This document shows positions 14,680-23,495 of a stretch of 64,000 bases of DNA, piece after piece. How positions within the stretch are numbered: the first letter of the stretch is position 1; every line of letters begins with the position of its first letter. The notes below the pieces were generated by a model. It was given only the letters and a program-made list of their open reading frames with translations, was not told the DNA's origin and searched no databases. Source of the stretch: Microbacterium sp. 1.5R (GTDB taxonomy: Bacteria > Actinomycetota > Actinomycetes > Actinomycetales > Microbacteriaceae); NCBI RefSeq assembly GCF_001889265.1, contig NZ_CP018151.1:434001-498000 (forward strand), written 5' to 3'. A program made the position numbers and the translations under genes.

Positions 14680-17600
14680 TTGTCGAACCTCGCCGTCCTG
14701 AGTCTGAAGAACCGCGCACTGATCGCGTTGATCACGATCGTCGCCGCCGTGTTCGGCGGGCTCGCTCTGACGAACCTCAAGCAGGAGCTCATCCCGTCGC
14801 TCGAGCTGCCCAACCTGATGGTCATGACGACCTACCCCGGCGCCTCGCCCGAGGTCGTCGAGAACGACGTCTCGACCCCCATCGAGTCGGCGATCCAGGG
14901 TGTCCCCGGCCTCGAGGGCACGACCGCCACGAGCACGACGAACGCGTCGATCGTGCAGGCCACCTTCGCCTACGGCACCAACCTCGCGACCGCCGAGCAG
15001 AAGATCCAGCAGGCGATCAACCGCATCTCGGGGCAGCTGCCGGAAGACGTGAGTCCGCAGGTGCTGACGGTGTCGATCGATGACTTCCCGGTGATCCAGG
15101 TCGCCGTGACCGGCTTCGAAGACGCCGAGAACGCGCAGGCCGAGCTGCAGAGCGTCGCGATCCCCGAACTCGAAGACGTCGACGGTGTCAACGCCGCGGA
15201 GATCATCGGCGGCGTCGGCCAGCGCATCACGATCACACCCGACGTCGCGAAGCTGGCGGCGATCGGTCAGAGCACGCAGGCCATCACCACGGCGCTGCAG
15301 CAGAACGGCACGCTGTTCCCCGGCGGCGACATCACCGAGAACGGCCAGACGCTCACCGTCCAGACCGGCGCGAAGATCACCTCGGTCGATGAACTCGCGG
15401 CGCTGCCGCTCGTCGGCACCACCGAGAGCATCGGCGACGTCGCCACGGTGGTGCAGGAGAGCGACCCCATCTCGTCGATCTCGCGCGTCGACGGCAAGGA
15501 CGCCCTCTCGATCTCGATCACCAAGCTGCCGGCCGCGAACACCGTCGAGGTGTCGCAGGGTGTCATCGCCGCGCTCGACACGATCGGCGAGGCCTTCCCC
15601 GACGCCGAGTTCACGATCATCTTCGACCAGGCTCCGTTCATCCAGCAGTCCATCGAGACGCTCGCCACCGAAGGCCTGCTCGGACTCGTCTTCGCCGTGA
15701 TCGTCATCCTCGTGTTCCTGCTGTCGATCCGCTCGACGCTCGTCACGGCGATCTCGATCCCCACCAGCGTGCTCATCACCTTCATAGGGCTGCAGGCGTT
15801 CGGATACTCGCTGAACATCCTCACCCTCGGCGCGCTCACGATCGCGATCGGCCGTGTGGTCGACGACTCGATCGTCGTGATCGAGAACATCAAACGGCAC
15901 TATGTGGGGGATGCCGACAAGGGAGACGCCATCCGTCTGGCGGTGCGCGAGGTGGCGATGGCAGTCACATCCTCGACCATCACGACGGTCGCCGTCTTCC
16001 TGCCCATCGTGTTCGTCGGCGACATGGTCGGCGAGCTGTTCCGGCCGTTCGCCATGACCGTGTCGATCGCGATGGTGGCGTCGCTGCTGGTCTCGCTGAC
16101 CATCGTGCCGGTGCTCGCGTACTGGTTCCTCCGCCCGGGAAAGCCGCTGCTCGATGAGAACGGCGTGCAGATCGACCCGGAGGACCCGGACGCTCCGCCG
16201 ACGCGACTGCAGAAGGGCTACCGTCCGATCCTCGGCTGGACGCTGAAGCACTCCGGCCTGACCGTCGTGCTCGCCGTCGTGGTGCTCGGTGCGACGCTCG
16301 CCGCCGCACCGCTCATGAAGATCAACTTCCTCAGCGACTCCGGTCAGAACACCATGACGGTGACGCAGGACCTCGGCCCGACCGCGAGCCTGGAGACCAA
16401 GTCGGAGGCGGCGATCGCCGTCGAGGACGCACTGCTCGACATCGACGGCATCACCCACGTGCAGGCCTCGATCGGCTCGAGCGGATCCGCCCTGCGTGAC
16501 GCGTTCTCGGGCGGAGCGGGCGTGACCTATTCGGTGCTCACCGACGCGGATGCCGACCAGGAGAAGCTCCGAGCCGATGTCCAGGACGCGATCGAGGGCC
16601 TCACCGACGTCGGCGAGGTGTCGGTCGCCGCCTCCGCCGGACTCGGCTCGAGTGACATCGAGATCACCGTCTCGGCATCCGACTCCGAAGACCTGCAGAC
16701 CGCCACCACCGCCGTGGTGGACGAGCTCGACGGTCGGGACGGCATCGGACAGGTCACCGACAACCTCGCCGCGGCTCTGCCGTACCTGGCCGTGGTCGTC
16801 GACCGCGACGCCGCCGCGCAGCGTGGACTGTCGGAGGTCGCCGTCGGATCCATCGTCTCGAACACGATGCGCCCCCAGCAGGTGGGCACGGTCGAGATCG
16901 ACGACACCGCGCTGACTGTCTACCTCGCCGCATCCGAGCCGCCCGCCACCGCGCAGGCGCTTCGTGAGCTCACCATCCCGAGTGCCACCGGTGTGGTGCA
17001 GCTGCAGGACATCGCGACCGTCGAGGAGCGCAACGGCCCGACCTCCATCACCACCGAGCAGGGACGCCGCACCGCCACGATCACGGTGCCCCCGGCATCC
17101 GACAACCTCGCCGTGGCGACCCAGTCGGTCACCGAGGCGCTGGCCGCGGTCGACCTGCCTGACGGCGCGTCAGCCGAGGTGGGCGGTGTCGCCTCGCAGC
17201 AGGCCGACTCGTTCTCGCAGCTCGGGCTCGCCATGCTCGCCGCGATCCTGATCGTCTACGTCGTGATGGTCGCGACGTTCAAGTCGCTGCGTCAGCCGCT
17301 GCTGCTGCTCGTCTCTGTGCCGTTCGCGGCCACGGGCGCGATCCTGCTGCAGATCGTCACGGGTGTGCCGCTCGGCGTCGCCTCGCTGATCGGTGTGCTG
17401 ATGCTCATCGGCATCGTCGTGACCAACGCGATCGTGCTCATCGACCTCGTCAACCAGTATCGCGAGAAGGGGCTGTCGACGATCGATGCGGTGAAGGCCG
17501 GTGGCGAGAAGCGTCTGCGTCCGATCCTCATGACGGCGCTGGCGACGATCTTCGCGCTCACCCCGATGGCACTCGGCATCACCGGGCACGGCGGGTTCAT

Positions 17601-17910
17601 CTCGCAGCCGCTCGCCATCGTCGTGATCGGTGGACTCATCTCATCGACCGTACTGACGCTGATCGTTCTGCCGACGCTCTACAACCTGGTCGAGGGTGCG
17701 AAGGAGCGGCGACGCGCCCGCAAGGCGGGGTCGGGCGACGACGGCTCTGCACCGAACGGCGACTCGGACCCCTCGGACGGCCCTCGTCCTTCGGGCGATC
17801 TGGCGCTGGCCGGCGCGGGCACGTCGGAATCGGGCTCGGCGGAATCGGGTTCGTCGCTGCCGCACGCGAATCAGCTGACGCGCCGGGAGCTGCGCGAGCG
17901 CGGCGAGTAG
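14680..17910 (+). CDS. RND efflux transporter (HAE-type permease)
   Basis: 1,076 residues with a TTG start. The architecture is duplicated: TM1, a large periplasmic-type loop (about 35-325), TM2-6, TM7, a second loop (about 560-845) and TM8-12. The proton-relay motif GRVVDDSIVVIENI (Asp395-Asp396) sits in TM4, and PGASPEVVENDVSTPIE is typical of AcrB-like pore domains. There is no adjacent membrane-fusion protein or outer-membrane channel, as expected in a Gram-positive. The tail (residues about 1005-1076) is charged and disordered. It probably exports hydrophobic drugs or lipids under control of the preceding TetR. Confidence 0.93.
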   Translation: MSNLAVLSLKNRALIALITIVAAVFGGLALTNLKQELIPSLELPNLMVMTTYPGASPEVVENDVSTPIESAIQGVPGLEGTTATSTTNASIVQATFAYGTNLATAEQKIQQAINRISGQLPEDVSPQVLTVSIDDFPVIQVAVTGFEDAENAQAELQSVAIPELEDVDGVNAAEIIGGVGQRITITPDVAKLAAIGQSTQAITTALQQNGTLFPGGDITENGQTLTVQTGAKITSVDELAALPLVGTTESIGDVATVVQESDPISSISRVDGKDALSISITKLPAANTVEVSQGVIAALDTIGEAFPDAEFTIIFDQAPFIQQSIETLATEGLLGLVFAVIVILVFLLSIRSTLVTAISIPTSVLITFIGLQAFGYSLNILTLGALTIAIGRVVDDSIVVIENIKRHYVGDADKGDAIRLAVREVAMAVTSSTITTVAVFLPIVFVGDMVGELFRPFAMTVSIAMVASLLVSLTIVPVLAYWFLRPGKPLLDENGVQIDPEDPDAPPTRLQKGYRPILGWTLKHSGLTVVLAVVVLGATLAAAPLMKINFLSDSGQNTMTVTQDLGPTASLETKSEAAIAVEDALLDIDGITHVQASIGSSGSALRDAFSGGAGVTYSVLTDADADQEKLRADVQDAIEGLTDVGEVSVAASAGLGSSDIEITVSASDSEDLQTATTAVVDELDGRDGIGQVTDNLAAALPYLAVVVDRDAAAQRGLSEVAVGSIVSNTMRPQQVGTVEIDDTALTVYLAASEPPATAQALRELTIPSATGVVQLQDIATVEERNGPTSITTEQGRRTATITVPPASDNLAVATQSVTEALAAVDLPDGASAEVGGVASQQADSFSQLGLAMLAAILIVYVVMVATFKSLRQPLLLLVSVPFAATGAILLQIVTGVPLGVASLIGVLMLIGIVVTNAIVLIDLVNQYREKGLSTIDAVKAGGEKRLRPILMTALATIFALTPMALGITGHGGFISQPLAIVVIGGLISSTVLTLIVLPTLYNLVEGAKERRRARKAGSGDDGSAPNGDSDPSDGPRPSGDLALAGAGTSESGSAESGSSLPHANQLTRRELRERGE

Positions 17911-17945
17911 TCGCCCTCGCCGTCCCGTCCTCCGCACGACGGAGT

Positions 17946-17984
17946 CTGACGCCCGCCCGGAACTTCATTCCGGGCGGGCGTCAG
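17946..17984. terminator. Strong bidirectional terminator, RND / epimerase
   Basis: A perfect 17-bp stem (17946-17962 against 17968-17984; arms CTGACGCCCGCCCGGAA and TTCCGGGCGGGCGTCAG) with loop CTTCA, 36 bases after the RND stop and 39 from the convergent epimerase stop, followed by CCGTTT. Confidence 0.92.
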
Positions 17985-18022
17985 CCGTTTCCGGCGGAGT
18001 TGTGGAGCGGGCGCCGCCGAGC

Positions 18023-18919
18023 TCAGTCGAGCGTGATGCCCCAGTCGAGGGTCCAGGTCTCACCGGGGGCGAGGCGGCGCAGGCCGACACCGCTGTTCAG
18101 CGCATCGGCGGGCGCGGTCATGGGCTCGATCGCCACCGCGAGGGGCTGGCCCGGGTACTTGTCGGTCGTGTAGACCTGCACGAAGTCGAACCCGGCGCCC
18201 TGCCAGAGGGTGAGTCGCCGACCGTCGGGGGCGGTCAGCGAGTGCCGGACCAGCCCGTCGGCATCACGGTCGAGGTCGGTGAATCCGGTGTCGAGGCTCA
18301 CATCGCCGATGCGCACTCCGTCGCGCAGCGCGGCATCCGCCGGGTGCGTGCCCGTGGGGAGCATGCGCTCGTCGGTGTCGAACGCGGTCTGCGCCGGCAC
18401 CCGCAGCACGAGCTCGTGCGGGTCGACGTCGCCGATCGTCACGAACGGATGCGTGCCGAGTGCCACCGGTGCCGCGGTGGCGGAACGGTTGGTCAGCGCG
18501 TGCGTGACGTCGATCCCGTCGGCACGCAGCACGTAGGTGACACTGGTCTCGACGAGATAGGGGTAGCCCGTCTGCGGCACGATCGTGGCGCTCAGCGTCG
18601 TCGCCGACGCCGTCTCCTCGATCGCGTAGGCCGTGAATCGCAGCAGCCCGTGGCTGGCGTTCATGAACTTCGGCTCGGTGATCGCGAGCTGCCGCTCGGT
18701 GCCCTCGTCGTTCCAGGCTCCATCCCTGACGCGATTCGGCCAGGGCGTGAGCACGACGCCCGAGCAGGAAGGGGTCGGCGAGTCGAGTGGATACGGGGCG
18801 ATCAGATCGACGTATCCGATGCGGAGCGAGCGGAGGGATGCGCCGACCTGCGCGATCTGAGCGCTGACGTCGCCGAGCTGGAGGTGCACCTGTGTGCCGG
18901 TGGGGGATGCGGAGTTCAC
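18023..18919 (-). CDS. Aldose 1-epimerase family protein
   Basis: 298 residues, GTG start. Galactose mutarotase-like fold: ASHGLLRFTAY (substrate His), ALGTHPFVTIGD (catalytic His) and VAIEPMTAPADALNSG (catalytic Glu with the PMT motif). It interconverts the alpha and beta anomers of hexoses or related sugars, and the substrate is not defined. It stands alone; its upstream 62 bases separate it from the divergent helicase leader. Confidence 0.9.
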   Translation of the reverse strand: MNSASPTGTQVHLQLGDVSAQIAQVGASLRSLRIGYVDLIAPYPLDSPTPSCSGVVLTPWPNRVRDGAWNDEGTERQLAITEPKFMNASHGLLRFTAYAIEETASATTLSATIVPQTGYPYLVETSVTYVLRADGIDVTHALTNRSATAAPVALGTHPFVTIGDVDPHELVLRVPAQTAFDTDERMLPTGTHPADAALRDGVRIGDVSLDTGFTDLDRDADGLVRHSLTAPDGRRLTLWQGAGFDFVQVYTTDKYPGQPLAVAIEPMTAPADALNSGVGLRRLAPGETWTLDWGITLD

Positions 18920-18981
18920 TCCGCAATCGTATGGCGAGCAGCATCCGCGATGGGGCTGGGCGGTTTTTCAGGTGCGACCGC

Positions 18982-19031
18982 TACACTTGATGGGTCGGCT
19001 TCGGACACCCGCGCATGGCGCGGACGTTTTT
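18982..19031 (+). promoter_or_regulatory. Promoter and leader hairpin of the DEAD-box gene
   Basis: TACACT (18982-18987) is a plausible -10 box; no good -35 was seen. Some 20 bases on, CCGCGC (19009-19014) pairs with GCGCGG (19018-19023) and is followed by ACG and five T residues (19027-19031), the layout of an intrinsic terminator inside a leader. The coding start is 180 bases further. Readthrough would then control helicase expression (inference). Confidence 0.5.
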
Positions 19032-19051
19032 GTGTAAGAAGTGTGAGTCCA

Positions 19052-19105
19052 GGGGCCGATGGTGAGCGTCGCTCGACGCTAATCAACCATCACATGAATG
19101 GCCCC
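19052..19105 (+). ncRNA. Candidate structured 5' leader element
   Basis: Three nested stems fit one another: GGGGCC (19052-19057)/GGCCCC (19100-19105), GATGGT (19058-19063)/ACCATC (19086-19091) and AGCGTCG (19065-19071)/CGACGCT (19074-19080). It lies in the 290-base non-coding leader of the DEAD-box gene, after the leader hairpin. Folding was judged by eye; no known RNA family was recognised. Confidence 0.5.
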
Positions 19106-19211
19106 GGCCGCTGACAGTCCGGAACCCCGTCCGATCGCATCCGATCCGGCGCTGGGTGCTCGCGCGTGTGCGCGGCGCTGTTCTCGTGCGAGAACTCAGA
19201 AGGACACACCC

Positions 19212-21557
19212 ATGCCCAAGAACAAGAAGCCCCGCGGCGGACGCCCCTCCGCCAACTTCGAGCCGCGCTACGGCGCGAACAAGACCTCGTTCCACGACCG
19301 CCACGCCGGTGGGCGCGACAGCGCTCGCGACACCCGCGATTCCCGCGACGTGCGGGGCGGACGAGCGGATGCCGGCGAGCGGCGCACCCCGGCGGCCGGC
19401 TTCGACCGTCGTCCCGGCAGCCGCAGCGCCAGCCACCGCGGCTACCGTCCCGCAGAAGAGGGCGCACCCAAGCAGCGCTGGTCCTCGCAGGAGCGCGCGG
19501 GTCGCGATGAGGCCCGTGGCATCCGCAACCGTGCGGAGTCGGGTCGCCGCGAGGCACCGCACCGCGGCGGTTCCGAGCGTCCGCGCTTCGACGATCGTGC
19601 CGAGCGCCCCCGCTACAACGACCGTTCCTCCACGGGCTTCGACCGTCCGCGTCGCGATGACCGCGGCGGTCAGCGTCCGACCGGTCCCGGTACGTACCGC
19701 GATGAGCGCGGCGGCCAGCGCGACGAGCGTCCGCGCCGCGACGACCGCGGTGCGGGCACGCAGCGCCAGGGCTTCCGCGACAACGATCACCGCGATGGCG
19801 GACGTCCGGGCCGTGACCAGCGCTCCGGCGGCTTCCGCGACGATCGCGGTGGTCAGCGCTTCTCCCGTGACGAGCGCCCGCAGCGCGACGACCGCGGCGC
19901 ATCCGAGCGTCCGCGCTTCAACCGCGACGACCGCTCGCCGCGTTCGGGCGACCGCACCGAGCGTCCGCGCTTCGACCGCGCGGCATCCGAGCGTCCCCGC
20001 TTCGACCGTGACGACCGCCCGCGTCGTGATGACCGTGGCGCGGGCCCGCGTCGCGATGACCGCGGCGCCGAGCGTTCCTACGACGCCGACCGCGCACGCC
20101 GTGCCTTCGACCGCGACCGCACGCAGCGGTCGATCGAGGGTGGGCGTGACGAGCGTTCGCGTCCCTCGACCGGTGGCGCGTACCGCACCGATCGTCCCCG
20201 CCCGCTGACGTCGGACACCCGCGGGCGGCCGTCGCGCAATGAGCGACCCAGCCGTAACGACTGGAACGCCACATCGAGCGCGGCACCCGCCAAGAAGTTC
20301 GAGCCGACGGACGACGTCGTGCACGAGCGCCTCGAGGCCAAGTCCGTCGCGGCGGTCGAGGTCGACGGTGTGACCTTCGGCGACCTGGGTCTCGGATCCA
20401 ACATCGTCGAGACCCTCGTCGGCATGGGTGCGGCGACTCCGTTCCCCATCCAGGCGGCCAGCATCCCGGCCGTGCTCGAGGGGCGCGACGTCCTCGCCCG
20501 TGGCCGCACCGGCTCAGGCAAGACCATCGCCTTCGGCGCACCGCTCGTCGAGCGCGTGCTGCAGTCGCAGGCGGGCAAGCGCCGTGAGTTCGGCCGCTCG
20601 CCGCGCGCGATCATCCTCGCTCCCACGCGCGAGCTCGCACTGCAGATCGACCGGACCATCCAGCCGATCGCCCGCAGCGTCGGCCTGTTCACCACGCAGA
20701 TCTACGGTGGCGTCCCGCAGGGCCGTCAGGTGGGTGCGCTGAAGAAGGGCGTCGACATCGTCATCGGCACCCCCGGTCGTGTCGAGGACCTCATCAACCA
20801 GGGCAAGCTCGACCTCTCCGACTGCCGCATCGCGGTGCTCGACGAGGCCGACCACATGTGCGAGCTCGGATTCGTCGAGCCCGTGCAGCGCATCCTGCGT
20901 CACACGGCCGACGGCAGCCAGAAGCTCCTCTTCTCGGCCACGCTCGACCGTGAGGTCGCGGCACTCGTCGACGAGTTCCTCGTCGACCCGGCCGTCTACG
21001 AGGTCGCCGGTGAAGATCAGGACTCGAGCACCATCGAGCACCGTGTGCTCGTGATCGAGCACCGCGACAAGGCCGAGATCCTCACCTCGCTCGTCGACCG
21101 CGACGGCAAGACCCTGGTCTTCGCCCGCACCCGCGCCTACGCCGACATGCTCGCCGAGCAGTTCGACGACGCCGGCATCCCCGCGGTCTCGCTGCACGGT
21201 GACCTCAACCAGGCCAAGCGCACGCGCAACCTGGAGCGCCTGACGTCGGGTCGCGTGAACGTGCTCGTCGCCACCGACGTCGCCGCCCGCGGAATCCACG
21301 TCGACGACATCGACCTGGTCGTGCAGGCCGACGCTCCTGACGAGTACAAGACGTACCTGCACCGTTCAGGCCGCACCGGCCGCGCCGGTCGCTCGGGACG
21401 CGTCGTCACGCTCATCACGCGTCAGCGCCAGCGTCGCATGACCGAGCTGCTGGAGCGTGCGGAGATCGACGCGCCATTCGAGAACGCGCGCATCGACGAC
21501 GACCTGATCGAGGAGATCGCCGGTCGCGTGCCGACCGCCGCCGACCTCACGGCCTGA
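19212..21557 (+). CDS. DEAD-box RNA helicase with long Arg/Asp-rich N-terminus
   Basis: 781 residues. Residues 1-380 are a low-complexity tail built of RPRFDRD, RRDDRG and DERGGQR repeats, an expected RNA-binding or condensate-forming region. The core follows: Q motif (TPFPIQAASIP), GRTGSGKT (Lys437), PTRELALQI, VLDEADHM (Asp544), LLFSATLD, VLVATDVAARGIHVDD and HRSGRTGRAGRSG. The usual RNA-helicase C-tail is absent; the tail is instead N-terminal. ATG 19212 has AAGGAC upstream. Such helicases act in ribosome assembly and cold adaptation; the structured leader fits cold or attenuation control. Confidence 0.93.
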   Translation: MPKNKKPRGGRPSANFEPRYGANKTSFHDRHAGGRDSARDTRDSRDVRGGRADAGERRTPAAGFDRRPGSRSASHRGYRPAEEGAPKQRWSSQERAGRDEARGIRNRAESGRREAPHRGGSERPRFDDRAERPRYNDRSSTGFDRPRRDDRGGQRPTGPGTYRDERGGQRDERPRRDDRGAGTQRQGFRDNDHRDGGRPGRDQRSGGFRDDRGGQRFSRDERPQRDDRGASERPRFNRDDRSPRSGDRTERPRFDRAASERPRFDRDDRPRRDDRGAGPRRDDRGAERSYDADRARRAFDRDRTQRSIEGGRDERSRPSTGGAYRTDRPRPLTSDTRGRPSRNERPSRNDWNATSSAAPAKKFEPTDDVVHERLEAKSVAAVEVDGVTFGDLGLGSNIVETLVGMGAATPFPIQAASIPAVLEGRDVLARGRTGSGKTIAFGAPLVERVLQSQAGKRREFGRSPRAIILAPTRELALQIDRTIQPIARSVGLFTTQIYGGVPQGRQVGALKKGVDIVIGTPGRVEDLINQGKLDLSDCRIAVLDEADHMCELGFVEPVQRILRHTADGSQKLLFSATLDREVAALVDEFLVDPAVYEVAGEDQDSSTIEHRVLVIEHRDKAEILTSLVDRDGKTLVFARTRAYADMLAEQFDDAGIPAVSLHGDLNQAKRTRNLERLTSGRVNVLVATDVAARGIHVDDIDLVVQADAPDEYKTYLHRSGRTGRAGRSGRVVTLITRQRQRRMTELLERAEIDAPFENARIDDDLIEEIAGRVPTAADLTA

Positions 21558-21568
21558 TCCGTCACGTT

Positions 21569-21608
21569 CGAAGGCCTCGCTTCCGCATTCGCGGCGGCGG
21601 GGCCTTCG
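21569..21608 (+). terminator. Terminator of the DEAD-box gene
   Basis: CGAAGGCCTCGC (21569-21580) pairs with GCGGGGCCTTCG (21597-21608) with one G-T pair; TCGTTTGC follows. It lies 12 bases after the stop. Confidence 0.75.
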
Positions 21609-21746
21609 TCGTTTGCTCGGCCGATCTGCGGCACAGGGACGCGCGGTGCGGTCGGGTGCGCGTCCTGCGAAGGAGATCTCTCACTCCGAAGGGCTGACGC
21701 GTCGGATCGCTCCTACGGAGCGCGTGATCTCCTTCCGAGCGGCGGC

Positions 21747-22286
21747 TCAGCCGAGCTGGTGCTCGTGGATGGCCGTGGTCAGTGTCGTGCCGTTGAGGTC
21801 GAGGTAGAGCACCTGCTCGGTCACGGTGAGCGTCATCGTGTTGCGGCGTGCGATGAGCGGTGCCGCGGAGTCGATGAAGCCGGGGTCGAAGCTGTAGACC
21901 CGGAGGTCCTCGGAGCGGTGGATGCGCTTGTCGGCCCACGGCGCCATGACCTTCGCGGGGTCGCGGTGCGTATAGACGACGGTGCGCTCGGCGAGGCGGC
22001 TGCCGTAGTGGAGGCGCTCTGCATCGGGCGCGCCGACTTCGATCCACGCCGTCGTCTTTCCGGTGAGGTCGCGCACCAGCACGGCGGGCTCATCGGTCTG
22101 CGAGATGCCGCCGCCGAATGCGATGCCCTCGGTGAACTCGAGTCCATAGGCGAGCACGCGGGTCAGCATGTAGGCGTCGGTCTCGGACGGATGCCGCGCC
22201 ACGCGCAGCGAGTAGTCGTCGTAGACACCGCGATCCATGTCGGCCAACTGGACGTCGAACGTGTGCATCGTGGAGCCGGTAGCCAT
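21747..22286 (-). CDS. YaeQ family protein
   Basis: 179 residues. STMHTFDVQLADMDRGVYDDYSLRVARHPSETDAYMLTRVLAYGLEF and PAVLVRDLTGKTTAWIEVGAPDAERLH are the hallmark YaeQ stretches, a fold related to PD-(D/E)XK nucleases; the acidic residues in ALEFTEG and WIEVG are kept. The biochemical role is not established. ATG 22286 aligns with the family start (MATGST); ATG 22268 is the alternative. Single gene, converging with the helicase. Confidence 0.9.
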   Translation of the reverse strand: MATGSTMHTFDVQLADMDRGVYDDYSLRVARHPSETDAYMLTRVLAYGLEFTEGIAFGGGISQTDEPAVLVRDLTGKTTAWIEVGAPDAERLHYGSRLAERTVVYTHRDPAKVMAPWADKRIHRSEDLRVYSFDPGFIDSAAPLIARRNTMTLTVTEQVLYLDLNGTTLTTAIHEHQLG

Positions 22287-22350
22287 AACGCTCGAGCCTA
22301 CGCGCCCCGGGGGTGGCTTCCCGACCTCCGACGCTCCACCGGACCGGCGT

Positions 22351-23412
22351 TCAGAACAGCATCGGCTGTGCGGGGGCGGGCGCTGGCGTGAATGCGGGCG
22401 CCGGCCTCCCGTGCGGTGCAGAAGCCCGGATGCCGCGCACGGGGTAGTCGTCCTCGTGCTGCCCATCGAGTCCGTGCAGTCTGATCAGCGGCCGTGCGCG
22501 CTTCGCGAGCCATTGGCGGTAGCCCTTCGGCGCCTCGGCGGAGACTCCGGGGTACAACCCGCGATACGACGACACGAGGTCGGGGCGGAAACCCTCGAGC
22601 CACTGCATGAACCAGGGCTTCACTCCGGCGCGCAGGTGCAGGGCGCCGTAGATCACGCGGCTCGCTCCGGCCTCCTTGATGCGCCGCAGGGCGGTGTCGA
22701 TCGCCTCGACCGAGTCGGTCATGTGGGGCATGATCGGCATCAGGAAGACGGTGACGCGGAAGCCGGCATCCCGCAGTGCGCGTACCGTGTCGAGCCGTGC
22801 CTGGGTCGTCGGAGTCCCGGGTTCGATCGCCTTCTGCAGATCGTCGTCGTACATCGCGATGGACATCTGGATGTCGACGGGAACGCGCTGCGCCGCCCGC
22901 ACCAGCAGCGGGATGTCGCGCCTGATCAGGGTGCCTTTGGTGAGGATCGACATCGGTGTGCCCGACGTCGCGAGGGCATCGATGATCCCCGGCATCAGCT
23001 TGTACCGACCCTCGGCGCGCTGATACGGATCGGTGTTCGTGCCCAGAGCGACCGTCTCGTGCTCCCAGCTGCCGCGACGCAGCTCCTTCTGCAGCACCTC
23101 GACGACGTTGACCTTCACGACGATCTGCGAATCGAAGTCCGATCCGCCGTCGAGATCGAGATACTCGTGCGTTCCTCGGGCGAAGCAGTAGACGCAGGCA
23201 TGGCTGCACCCGCGGTACGGGTTGATGGTCCAGGCGAACGGCATGCGCGATGCGCCGGGTACATGGTTGAGGGCCGACTTCGACAGCACCTCATGGAACG
23301 TCATGCCTGCGAACTCCGGCGTGGTCACCGTGCGGAGCACGCTGGAGCGATCTTCGAGGCCGGGTAGCGCAGCGGCGTCGACGTCACCGAGTTTCTGTCC
23401 TTGCCACCGCAT
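22351..23412 (-). CDS. Rv2578c family radical SAM protein
   Basis: About 353 residues. The iron-sulfur motif CxxxCxxC is in GCSHACVYCFARG, preceded by WTINPYRG; SAM-fold stretches VALGTNTDPYQRAEG and SILTKGTLIRRDI follow. This family (COG1533, SplB-like) is widespread in actinobacteria and its substrate is unknown. The start is uncertain between ATG 23412 (MRWQGQKLGD, matching relatives) and ATG 23421 (MDDMRWQ). The C-terminus is proline/alanine-rich. It diverges from the VanY-like gene, with a shared inverted repeat across both starts. Confidence 0.88.
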   Translation of the reverse strand: MRWQGQKLGDVDAAALPGLEDRSSVLRTVTTPEFAGMTFHEVLSKSALNHVPGASRMPFAWTINPYRGCSHACVYCFARGTHEYLDLDGGSDFDSQIVVKVNVVEVLQKELRRGSWEHETVALGTNTDPYQRAEGRYKLMPGIIDALATSGTPMSILTKGTLIRRDIPLLVRAAQRVPVDIQMSIAMYDDDLQKAIEPGTPTTQARLDTVRALRDAGFRVTVFLMPIMPHMTDSVEAIDTALRRIKEAGASRVIYGALHLRAGVKPWFMQWLEGFRPDLVSSYRGLYPGVSAEAPKGYRQWLAKRARPLIRLHGLDGQHEDDYPVRGIRASAPHGRPAPAFTPAPAPAQPMLF

Positions 23413-23416
23413 GTCA

Positions 23417-23476
23417 TCCATTCGAACATAAAGACGATACTCCGTCAACCGAGCGTGTGAATTCTGTTCGAATGGA
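23417..23476. repeat. Inverted repeat spanning the divergent starts
   Basis: TCCATTCGAAC (23417-23427) and GTTCGAATGGA (23466-23476) are exact complements separated by 38 bases, each covering the first codons of one divergent gene. They may be a shared regulator site; a LexA box was considered and rejected for spacing. Confidence 0.55.
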
Positions 23477-23495
23477 CATGAGGGACAATGGAAGC

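Noticed and set aside
13447..16458. A 1,003-codon open frame on the minus strand opposite the RND gene
   Set aside because: It is rich in Arg, Asp, His and Glu with no domain, no ribosome site, and lies antisense to a clear RND transporter; such frames are by-products of high GC.
23417..23480. LexA (SOS) box between the divergent genes
   Set aside because: GTTCGA half-sites are present but not at the CGAAC-N4-GTTCG spacing.
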